From Nocardia cyriacigeorgica (GTDB taxonomy: Bacteria; Actinomycetota; Actinomycetes; Mycobacteriales; Mycobacteriaceae): a stretch of DNA of 64,000 bases. A program made the position numbers and the translations under genes. Below are positions 15,010 through 25,900 of the stretch, piece by piece (position 1 is the stretch's first letter; every line of letters begins with the position of its first letter). The DNA is taken from contig NZ_JAAGUY010000008.1 in the NCBI RefSeq assembly GCF_010868145.1, positions 1-64,000 of the forward strand. The letters are read 5' to 3'. Under the pieces are notes generated by a model. It had not been told where the DNA came from, searched no databases, and saw only the letters and a program-made list of their open reading frames with translations.

Positions 15010-16416
15010 CTACCGCACCAGCCGCCGGTGACGATCGTTGAACCGCTGTTCGAAGCCCACAATGTATTCGCCCGGCGCGATCGAAGACGACGACTGTTCC
15101 AGCACACCGTCATCGGCGACATAGAAAATGGCCCGGCCGATGGAGATCTCGCCGTCCGGCACCGGCACGTACACCATCCAGCCGATGTTGATCCGGTGCG
15201 CGGTCAACTCCGACAGCGGGTATCCGGTCGTGTCGAGACCGCGGGTGACGATGTAGTCGCGAACTCGGCCGATCGCCACATCCGCGGGCAGTTCCTCGGG
15301 CAGCGTCGACACCACACCGGCGAGACCGAGCTGGTAGAGCGCACCGTCGATATCGAATCGGTCGCCATCGAACACCGTGGTCAGCGTCTCCCGAGTCACC
15401 ACTCCGGCTTCCGCGGCGGCCACCAGGGTCGCGGCGCGTTCGGAAAGGTCGTCCCCCGGTGCGTCGTCGACAAGGCCCGCGACGATCCCCGCGACGATCT
15501 CGGCGGTCCACACCCCGGGCACCGCGGTGGCGCAATGCTCGGCAGTCGGTGATTCGCCGCGATACCAGCGCCCACCTTCCCACCAATAGCAGAACGACAG
15601 CAGACCGGATGACGCTCGCGGATTCAGTACCGGATTCGCCACCCAATCAGGCGCGCCCGCATAGAGCCTCGGCAGGGGTGTGTCGCCGTTATAGGCGGCG
15701 TCCAGCGTTGGCGCGTTCCACACCCCGCCGGACAGCACGGCCCGCCCACCAGGAAGCGCGTGCAGCGTCGACCCGCCCCGCGCCGCTCCCTCGAAGACCC
15801 CGGTCCACGGCAACAACCGTGGGCCCCACTGTGAGCGCGCCGCCACGAACGCGGCACTCAACGTCGCCCACCGCGCCCACATCACCGGAAACGGCGGAAA
15901 CTCGTTCTCCGCGAGTACCGCCCATACCTGCTCGGCCCGGTCCGTCCGCGCCTGTTCGGCCGCGTGCTGCGGCGTACGCTGCTGACGGTCGCCGTGCAGG
16001 ATATAGGCTGCCAGCCACACCGGCACGTGCTTGCGGGGGTAGGTCACCAGGTCGGCGCGATAGGCCTCCGGTTCGAAGATCTGATCCGGGGGGAAAGGGT
16101 CAGCGCCGTAGTCGTAGTCGACGACGATCTCACCGGACTCGGTCATCGTTGCCAACAGGCGCCACCACGGACCCGCGTCCGAGGCAGCAGCTGCGGTGCG
16201 AAGCTTTCGGATGAGCGTGAGCAACGTTTTCCGTGCAGGTACGAGGACCTGCTGCGCGCCGACGGAGTAGGCGATATGCGCCGTTTCGGCCGCGACGGTC
16301 ATGGCGAAGGCCGCATCGACCCGATGCCAGCCTCGGGGTGCGTGCTTGTGTAATTCGCGAGCCAGCGGGTCGGTCAGTCCGTCCGGTTTGCCAGCGGTAT
16401 CGGCATCGTCGGCCAC
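15010..16416 (-). CDS. DUF600-like protein, probable immunity protein
   Basis: A 468-residue soluble protein. Residues about 30-150 follow the DUF600-type immunity pattern: a long helix, GPWWRLLATMTESGEIVVDY, YDYGADPFPPDQIF, and YRADLVTYPRKHVPVWL. The remainder is unclassified but ends in a Trp-rich beta segment and a second region (about 350-468) with a DUF600-like strand order. It starts with GTG at 16416 behind a consensus AGGAGG at optimal spacing. It is co-directional with the giant toxin frame and 520 bases beyond its stop (about 325 if the shifted LuxR segment is used), the usual place for an immunity gene. Which module it would neutralise is not readable. Confidence 0.65.
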   Translation of the reverse strand: MADDADTAGKPDGLTDPLARELHKHAPRGWHRVDAAFAMTVAAETAHIAYSVGAQQVLVPARKTLLTLIRKLRTAAAASDAGPWWRLLATMTESGEIVVDYDYGADPFPPDQIFEPEAYRADLVTYPRKHVPVWLAAYILHGDRQQRTPQHAAEQARTDRAEQVWAVLAENEFPPFPVMWARWATLSAAFVAARSQWGPRLLPWTGVFEGAARGGSTLHALPGGRAVLSGGVWNAPTLDAAYNGDTPLPRLYAGAPDWVANPVLNPRASSGLLSFCYWWEGGRWYRGESPTAEHCATAVPGVWTAEIVAGIVAGLVDDAPGDDLSERAATLVAAAEAGVVTRETLTTVFDGDRFDIDGALYQLGLAGVVSTLPEELPADVAIGRVRDYIVTRGLDTTGYPLSELTAHRINIGWMVYVPVPDGEISIGRAIFYVADDGVLEQSSSSIAPGEYIVGFEQRFNDRHRRLVR

Positions 16417-16741
16417 CCCGTCCTCCTCTGCGGCTGCCTCGCTCTGGGCTGGCTGGGAAGTGGCACCAGCCTCGGCCGGTGGCCGTGGCGACCCGGCGAC
16501 AGTAGCGACTCCGTCTTGCGATTCTCGCTGTTGGGGATAGGTGACGACGCCCGTCCGGGTACGGCAGCCTCGTGCCGCTCACGTCGCGGCGATCTCCGAT
16601 CCGGTATCCCAGCGACATCCGGTCACTATCCACTCGAATCGAACTCCCCACGGCTGGGATGAGGCTTCTGGGTGATGTTCGGTCCGACCGAGTTGCAGTC
16701 CCAGCTCGCACGCCAGCGTTGACGCGGCCCGCGCCGGGCAC

Positions 16742-16950
16742 TCAGGTGTGGGTTCCTTCATCAGCGCTGTGTTCCCACACGGCGACCATCTGATGTCGAT
16801 CGCTGGTTCCGAGTTTGCGCGCGATCGAGGCCAGCCGGGACCTCAACGTCGGCTTCGGTACTCCTAGGTCGGCCGCGATTTCCATATTCGTCATACCTCG
16901 GGCGATCCGGCGAAGCACGACGATATCACCGGGCGTCAGGACGTGGCCTG
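16742..16950 (-). other. Fifth LuxR-type HTH in shifted frame after the giant ORF stop
   Basis: Past the TGA at 16936-16938, the minus strand read in the frame that would follow one inserted C continues PGHVLTPGDIVVLRRIARGM, TNMEIAADLGVPKPTLRSRL, ASIARKLGTSDRHQMVAVWE and stops at 16742. This is a complete LuxR/GerE HTH. The shifted frame has no start codon before the HTH, so it is not an independent gene. A run of five G on the plus strand (C on the coding strand) at 16958-16962 is where the frames could join. Confidence 0.7.
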
Positions 16951-19900
16951 GGTTGGCGGGGGAGTCGAGGATGCCTTCACCGCGTGCCCCAGTCGCAGTG
17001 CGACCTCTATCATTTCGGACCTGTCGCGCGCACCGTATTCGGCCTTGATCCTGTTGATGAGCTCGTTGACAGTCTGGGGCGACAGGTCGAAATCCTCACA
17101 GATCTGCCGGTTCGTCCAACCCGCCCCGGCCAGCCACACGATTCTGTGCTCTGGCGGGGACAACGTGGGAGGTTCGTTGTGCGTGGTGTCGCGTTCGTCA
17201 GCCGACGCGTCGCTTCGGGGGTCCTTCCGGCGGAGTAGCCCCTCCCGAGCAGCTGCCGCGATGATCTCGTCGGGCTCGATGGTGGTTCTGAGTTTGACTT
17301 GAATTCGCTCGAGGTTGTATCCCACCCGGGCCGGGCGCTTGCCGGCAATGATCGCGATCTCTTTGCGCTGCCAGCCGTTCGCGAGCAGGTCGAGGACTTC
17401 GCGCTCGTCGTCGGTGAGATTGCTACCCCTCGGAGTAATCGGTGTGGTGGGAAGCGGGTGAGGGGGGTCAGCCGGTGTCGCGACCTGTGCTGCCGACATT
17501 CGGACTGCAGGCTCGCCGGCAGATGCGGCGTCGGGGATGTCGGCCGCGTGGCCGAATCGCAGGGCGAACTCCACCATTTCGGTTCGAGTGCGAGCGCCGT
17601 AGCTTGCTTTGATGCTGTTGATCAGTTCGTTGACAGTCGTGGGATCCAGGTTTCGCATCGTGTAGATGTCGCGATTCGTCCGGCCGGACACCGCGAGTCG
17701 CACCATGTCCTGCTCCTGTGCGGACAGTGTGGGTGGTTCGTGGTCCGCGCTGCCGCCGTCGGCCGTGCTGTCGGTTGGCCGACCGTTGCTTCCGAGCAGT
17801 CCCGCCCGCGCAGCCGCCGCGATGATCTCTGCGGGCTCGTTCGCACTACCGAGCCCAACTCGAAGTTTTACCCGAATTCGTTCGAGTTTGTACGTCACCT
17901 GGTCCGGACGCTTGTGGGTGATCAGCGCGATCTCTTTGCGCTGCCAGCCGTTGGCGAGCAGGTCGAGGATCTCGTGCTCATCATTTGTGAGCTTGCTCCC
18001 CCGAGGAGTAATCGGCCCGATGGGGACGGTGGGTTTCGCAACACCGGGGATCTCGCCGATGGCGGCGGCCAGCTTTTCGAGTGCGCGCAGTAGGAGGGGG
18101 TTCTGGGCATCGTTGTCAGACGGAATCGGTTCGGTGTTCATAGCACCCTGCCGCTGGGGCAAGAATCGTTTGATCTCGTTTTGCTGAGCGGGGTTGAGTG
18201 CCCGCAGGCCGATCACAACATCTTGCCTGGTGGCCGCGGCCAGCCACTGGGCCGTCAGTCCGGCGCCCTCGACGTTCCCATCGGAGACGAAGATGTTCAC
18301 CATGCGCTGCCGGAACTTCGCGAATTCCACATGCTCTGCTATGCGGTTGCGGGCATTCAGGGTGACCCACTCTTCGATACTCCTGCTACCGATCTGAGGA
18401 AGTCGGTCGAAGGCGCCCCCGAAAGCATCGTCGGTGATCATCCGCGCTGCCCTCGGCTCGCCGATCTGATCTAGTACCCATCCAAATACTCTGTCTTCTG
18501 GATCTTCCCGGAGCCGCGCCAGACTCGCGACGAGGTCTCCGGCAGCAGCGCCGATGTGATCCGAGCGTCGGTAGATTTCGCGAGATGCTCCGCCGCCGTG
18601 GTTGTCCAGCTCAGCGAGCCGTTCGACGGCGCGACGTCCACGCGCGGGCCCGCGATCGCGATCCCAGGGTCTACCGCTGCCTTCGATGGGCTCGTCCGGG
18701 TCGGGAACACCCATGGTCCCGATCAGTGCCGGGGGCCGAGGCGACTTCGGGCGAGATGGTTCGAGCAGGGTGCCGATGAATGGCACCCGTGCCGCGGCGT
18801 CAGCCGGGTGGCGCCGCGCGACTGCTTCGCGCACGTCCTGGATGTACGCCCGGTACTCCGGCCGGTCCCGATGATGCAGATAGCTACCGAAATCGGTGTG
18901 GCCGTCGAGTAATTCGCCGACCGTGTTCGCGAATCGCTGGACGGCGCGTTCGCCGGTGGACATTCCGTGAGTGGTGCGTTGCGCCTGTTCTCGCAGAGCC
19001 TGCCGGAGCAGCCCGGGTGCGGTTCGAGGTGGTGCGTCCAGCATCGTGGCCACGGTGGTCGCGAACCATTGTCCGATTCGGTCATCTGGGGACAGTTCGC
19101 GGCCGGTGTAGCTGTCGAGAAGATTACGGGCTGTGGCGCGTTGGAACGGGGTGATGACGTCGTCCATCAAGTACCAGCAGAATGTTCGGGAGATGATCTC
19201 GGGGAGGAGGACGTCGGCACAATACCGAGTGCGCAGGTAAGTAGGCGATGGGTTCGTATGCCACCGGCATCCAGGGTATTGCAAGGTGTAGACGCCGTCG
19301 CGAGGTATCACGAGGAACCGTTCTCCCTCGGCAGGGGTGAGCACAGCCATCGTCAGTTCTCGATCGCGGGTCAGTAGTGGTCTGGCACCGATGATCGCGA
19401 TGTACGCGTACTGCGGAAGTTCGTCGAGAGAAAGGTCGCGGGAGGCTTTTCCGATAATGCTCGGCTCGTCATCCAGGAGTGTCGTCGCCTTCCACGTGGG
19501 CAATATTTCGTCAGGTAGTCGCGGACGATCCTGCATGATCAACAGCGGACGGGGCCTGGTGTTGGGCATGCCGAGCAGGGCTTCGGCTTCCAACGCTGCC
19601 ATGGTGAACGCGCCGAGAGCTCCGAGGCGAGGGCCATTGACGGTGAGCCACTCGCGCTCCCAAGCGAATTGGTGCTCGGTGTTGAAGAAGGCAACGCCGG
19701 TCGGCTCGCCCGGCCTGTTGCGGGGCCGATTCTTGATGTAGTCGAAACCGGTCGACCGCGTCAGTTCGGTCTCGCCATCGACCTTGTCCTCACCGGCAAT
19801 CGTTTCCGGCTTCTCCGCGCTACCGGCGATTTCGGCCACACCCGACGGCGCGGCGCCCCGCCCCTTCCGCACCGGACCGGAAACCGGTGCGGCGCCCGTC

Positions 19901-22900
19901 GCTGCGGCCGACGGTCCGGGCTGGTAGCTGAACCAATCGCCCGCGGAGGCCGTGCGATCGGCTTCGGGGTCGTCGAGCCGGGAACCGATTCGACGTTGCA
20001 GCCACGTCGGTTTCTCCGGCCCCGGCCGCAGCGGAGCGTGCGGCACCTCGGCACCGCGACCGACGGCGATCAGGCCGAAATAGCCGAGCGATTCGGTCGG
20101 AATCCGGAAAAGGGGGTCGATGAACTGCCAGTACTGGCGGTGGGTGCGCAGCCCATCGGAGAAGCGGGGTGTTTTCGGGAACTCTGCCGGTATCCGGTGG
20201 ATTCCCGGCACTGTCGATTGATCTCGCCCCTGGCCGCGGCCGGCGAAGCGGCCGAGCTGATCGGGAATGCTCGAGCCCAGCCAGGTGACCGGATCCTGGC
20301 TACTCGCGGCGACGTACTTCTCCGGGATGCCATCGGGCGCGTCCTGCTGAACACCGGGAGATCCCAGATAGACAACTGACTGGACGAGGTCATCGAGCGT
20401 GCCGCCCTCGGTGGCATAGCCAGTGGTGGTCGAGCCGTAACTGTGGGCGAAGATGCGGTTCAGCGCCACCGAAGCCCCGCCTGGCAGATCGGCCTGAAGT
20501 CGGCGAGTCGTGTGGAAGCCCGTGATGTCCTGGACCAGCAACCGTCCGCCTTCTATGGCGGGCTGCGGCGAGATGGTCTCGGTCATCATCTTGCCGCCGC
20601 TCGGGGCGTCGTAACCCAGCCAGGCGAGAGAGAAGATGTCGAGTCCGGAATCCAGCCGAGCCGCCACCTCGTACAGGTTCAACGAGTTCGCCAATCGGCT
20701 GTTCGCGCGTTGCAGCGTCGTCGTGATCCCCGGAATCTGCCACAGCGCGGCTGCGGCGGTATCGGCGTTCCCGTAGCCGATGCTCGCCCTTCCAGCGCCG
20801 CCGAACGCGAGTGCGTCGTAGGCGATCACCTGCACCTGGGGTGCGGGCACCGTCGGTTCCAGCATCCGAGCCTTCAGCTCGGCCTTCGCCAACCCGACGT
20901 GGGTATAGACCAGGTTGCGCAAACGCAGTCGCTCGGTGTCGCCGAGCTGCTTGTGCATCCAGTCGTCGAGATCAGTATCGGCGGTCAGCCGAGCGCGGAA
21001 GGCGGCCAGGTCACGGGCAATGGCCAGTCGGTTCGCCTCGTCCCGCACCGTGAAGGGGATGCCGTCGGCGTTACCCAGCTCGGCCGGATGCACCCGCACC
21101 ACAGATGTCTGCTGGTCGGTCGTCAGCGCATGCCACCACCGGAAGTTGATCTCGGTGCGCTGCTCCGTTCGTTCACGCCCCTCGCTGTCGGGGTATCGGC
21201 CGTGCGCCAGGTCCGACGCACTCCGAACCGGGCCGGCTTGATCGAATGCGCTCTTCGCCGAAGCCTGCTCGGCCACGGTGGGGCCCGACGGGTTGGGCAA
21301 CACACCCGAAGGCAGCGGCTTGATGTTGGCGGCCGCGCCGCCAGGGCTGAATACACCGTGAGCATCGGTACCGTCATCAATGGCGGCGAAGCTGGCAGTC
21401 ACTTCGCGCCAGGACACCACCTCCACGACCCAGTACGAGCGCTTGTCCGGTGTCGCCTGTGTCAACTGTGAAGACGAGCGGGGAGTCGAGAATCGCTGCC
21501 ACAGTGTCGGTTTCCGCATCCCCGAGAATCGAATGCTCGTCCTGAGATCGGCGTCATCGATGGCCGGAAGTGTGTCCTTGTTCGCCGATATCCCGGCGAA
21601 AACCTCGAGAGCCTTGGTCGGTCGTCCGGTCTCCGGATCGACCGACAGGTATCGCTCGAGCACCGAGCGCCTCGATGTGGGAGAGGATGGCACCTTGATC
21701 TGCTGCCCGCCGAAGTCTGCGGACACGCCGCGGCCGAAGACATGGGTGACACCGTCACCGAGTGTGATGAGCCGTCGTGGGACGGTGCGGATGATATTGA
21801 CCTGCGTGACGCCATATTCCGTGGCGTGTTCGGCGCGGAGTTCGCCCTGTGGGTCCGAGAGAGTCAGGGTCTGCACCACGTCGCTGAGACGGTCGAGCGT
21901 CGCGGCGTCGACCACCGCGACGCCGGGCCCGTAGCCGAAGAGATGCTGCACCGGCACCGGGGCACCATCGGGTAGCCGCGCCGCGAACTCCCGGCCCACG
22001 TGAAATCCGGCGACTGATGCCGCGACCAGCTCCGCGTACGCCTCGACGGTAGCGCTCGCTTCGCCCGGAACGTCATGCCGCTGCGAGATGATCGCCGCGA
22101 AAGGTACTTCCGGGGCGAGCCGCGTGGTGGCCGCGTAATGGCCGTGCACATACTCGACCTCGTCGACCAGCGACGACAGGTCGCGACTGCGGCTCATCAC
22201 ATGCCGCGATAGCGAGGCCGCGCGATCGGCATCGCCGACACCGATCTCGAACTCGCCGTCGGTGTACGCCAACACTTGGACCGCCGGCCTCGCCACCTCC
22301 GGTGGCAGCGATTCCACCAGCATGTCGGCCCGGCTCACGGCTTTGCGCGCGTCGAGAAGATTGCGCAGGAGCTGCGGTTCGTTGGGTCCGAACTCCGGGT
22401 TGACCAGCTGGCCGCTGCCGAGTCGTTCGGGACGGCGTGCCAGGAATGCCGCGAGGTCGCGATCGAGTGATAGTCGGTTCGCCATATCCCGCACTGCTGC
22501 GGGTATGCCGAGGGCATTGCCGATCTCGGCGGGGTGCACCAGCACCATCGATTCTTGACGGTCCGCGTCCAGCGCATGCCACCAAGTGGCGTTCGCCGCC
22601 GATCGGTCGCGGGTCATCGCGACGACATCGCCGCCGCCGGTGATGTCGAGGAGTAGATCCGCTGCGGTCGCATCGCGCCCCAACGTCCGGATCGCATCCT
22701 CCGCGTAGGCCAGGTCGACGTCGGTAGGTGGCCGCGTCGCGAGGCCGGTGGCCGGGAGGAGGGATGAGGTGGCGTCCTCGTTCTGCGGGCTCGGTTCGGC
22801 CACAGCCGAGCTCGAGTCACCCGTACCCTTGCCGACCCCGGGCACCTCACCGGGGGGTGTGTGGTAGGTGATGAGCGGCCCGAGACCAGGTTTCGTCCAC

Positions 22901-25900
22901 GGGGTATGCGAGCGGGCATGGTCGGTGTCGTTGTACGGGGTCCGACGCCGGCCCGAGTCCAGACCGGTGTCATAGACGCTGGAGTAGCCCTTGGGGGAGC
23001 GCCCCCGTTGCTGCTGTTCTGGTGTTCGTGCGGTTTGTTCCCCCGCGACGAGTTCGAACAGGCGTTTCGCTTGTCCTTTGTCTTGTTCCTCGCCCGGAAC
23101 GAACGGCACCCGGTCGCCGAAGCGTTGGCGGAAGCGCGACTGATGGCCCTCGAGGCCCATCAAGGTCACCGGCGTGATGTCTCGTCCCAAAGTGTCGAGC
23201 CTTGCCGACCATTCTTCATACCGTGCGATGCCGTCTCGCACCTTCTCCACCCAGACCGAGAGAGGTGTGAAGAAATCGTCATCGAACTCCTCCATTGCGC
23301 TGGGTGACAGGCCGGAGTTCAGTAGGGACCATGCCAACAGCTCTCGCGAGGTTCCTCCGTTACCGTCGGCCTTGAATGGGTGGATCGAACAGAGATTCCA
23401 TTGTAGAGTCGCCGCGAGTTCGACCCTGTCCTGCTCGGGATCATCTCTTGCATTGTTGTACCAGAGGCACAATCGTTCGAGCTCTGCGATTATGTCGGAT
23501 TCGCTCCCGAATGCCGGATATAGAATCGTCCCATACTGCATGATCTTTTCGTGTTCGAGAGACGCGATCGTCTCGGATGTCGCATATCCGCCGAGGCGGC
23601 TTGTCGATATCTCTGCAATCTGTTGTTCGGTCAGTGGCGAATCGAGCACTGTCAACTTGCGCGCGCCCGGCTCGCCGTCGGTTGCTGGAACGATTCTTAT
23701 CCCAGGCCTGAGGTCTACTGGAGCTACATAGGTCAGCAGCGGGTTATCGTCGACTGCCGCGATCTGGGCCTCCGTCAACGAATGAGTCAGGATGGCGCGC
23801 TTGAAATTCTTCCGCACCTCCAACGTTCCGGCGGCATCGGGGAATGTTCGCCGGACAAGCGCTCGATGCAGTTCCAGCATGAAAGGTACGGTCAGATCCT
23901 GGTTTCCGTGCGCTATCGCGATCTTGCGCGCCTCCAGGTGGCCGAGCCACCGGTCCGGCCCGAACGGATCGCGCGGATCCTGGCCTGCGGCGAGCGCGGT
24001 GACCCGATAGACGTCTTCGACGTACAACGCGGCTTCGCGTGCTCGCTCCGCATCGGTGGTGATACCGAGTTCCTGTTCGAGCCCGAAATTTTCGGATTCG
24101 GCATCGGAACCTTGTATTCGGTCCACCGTGGAACGGACTTTCGCAACTATCTCATCGATTGTCATCAGGCGATACGGCTGCCCGGTGATCAAAGATGTTC
24201 GGATGAGTGCGGCCTGCACATTCGTGGCAAGTATTCGGGCCTGCGGATCAACTAGGTTGCGTCCCTTGTGGAGATTTACCATGCGGAGAAGGTCGACGAA
24301 CGACCGGGCGATATCGAGAAAGTCCCAGACGGCGTCCTCCCCGGGCGGAGTGTCGTCATAGTCGTACAGTGTTTTCGAGCCATTCCGGTGCCCGATTATG
24401 ATCCGCTCGATCGCGAGCGGGCCGGGGCAGGAAAACTGAGGGTCGATCAACGTGAGGTTGCCGTCGTCGTCTTCTAGAACGTTCTCCGGTTTGACATCCA
24501 TGTGTAGTGGAACCCATGGTTGGGGTGTCAATTTCGTCACTGCCCGGTCCAAGCCGGCGGTCAACGTGGAGGGCAATCCGAATTCAATGCATACGGCGTC
24601 GAATTCAGGACTGCTTCGCCTTTCTGTCTGGTAGATCGAGTTGTAATGCGTGGCTTGCATGATGATGAAATCGCCTTCTCGGCCGGGTTCAGGGTTCGGG
24701 TACCCCGGCGGAGTGGGAGGAAATATGCTCAGAGGTAGCCTGTGAAAGCTTGTCAGAATCGTGTTGAGCTTCCGAAAGTGAACAGGGTTTCGGAAATTCT
24801 TCAATGGCACACCCGCGTCGCGATCGATCCGGAACCCGTCACCCTCGAACAAAATGCGCGGCAATCCGTCCATCTTCGGAGTTGCCGCCTTGATGACCGC
24901 CGCCTCGTCCCAGACCACCATGTCCATCACATTGTCCGGACGCGTCAGTACCAAGAGGGCGAAGCCGAACCCCGTGTAGACATCGCGGGAACTGCCCGAC
25001 CACCGATCACCATGCTCCATCAGATAGTCGCGCAAGGCCGTAGCCTCCTCGGAGTTCATGCTCACGCCCGAGTCGGGCGGCATGCCGAGTGGCAGGTATT
25101 CGTCGGAGGCCAACAGGTTGCGCAGCACCGGCGACGCCTGCACCGCGCCCACCGCCGGTGCGACCTCGAATTCGTCGTCCTCATCGTGGACTGTCGGCGC
25201 GACCTCGAATTCGTCATCGTCTCCGACATCTGGGACGGCCGCAAGCGGTTGCTCGGTTCCGCTCGGAGATGTCGGGAAACGATCCTCGCCGGGTTGACCG
25301 CGACCGCCGGATTCGCTTGGTTCGGATCGGTTCCACACCGGCTGCTGGTTGTCGGCGCCTGCCTGCTCGGGTTTGCCGAATCGGACGTTGACCAGAGTGA
25401 ACTCACCGCGTGATCGGAGATCTTCGACCGATATGTCGCGATCATGTCCCTCGAGTGCCAGGAACCGCACTCTGGTGTATCCGTACTCCGACGCCATCTT
25501 TCCGGTGAAGGTATGACTAAGGGCCGCGTCTTCGAGGGTCAGCGACGGATCCTGCGCCAGTGCGGCGTTGAAACTCGTAATGTTGTCGACCAATGGTGTA
25601 CCGGAAACGGGTTCGACAAGCTCCCAGTAGCCATCTATCTCCCGTATCGGAATAGGAGCGCTGTCCATGAGCTCGTGGAACATTTCCCGGCCGGTGGGTG
25701 TACCGGCGCCCTTCCGAATGGTTGAGTATAGGACACCATCTTCGATCTCGGCGTGTACGCCGAGATGTTTTGTTCCATAGAGGTTTAGATAGTCCGCGGC
25801 AAGCGTGTCGGGATCGGTCGTCCATCGGCCGCTGTGTGCGACGTCCGGCTCGACGTCGGCCTTGCGGCTAGCAGCTTCTGCTGTCCGATCGGCGTCCGTT

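Noticed and set aside
16579..16761. A 60-codon minus-strand frame between the giant gene and the DUF600-like gene
   Set aside because: It overlaps the end of the shifted LuxR segment, has no binding site and no recognisable content.
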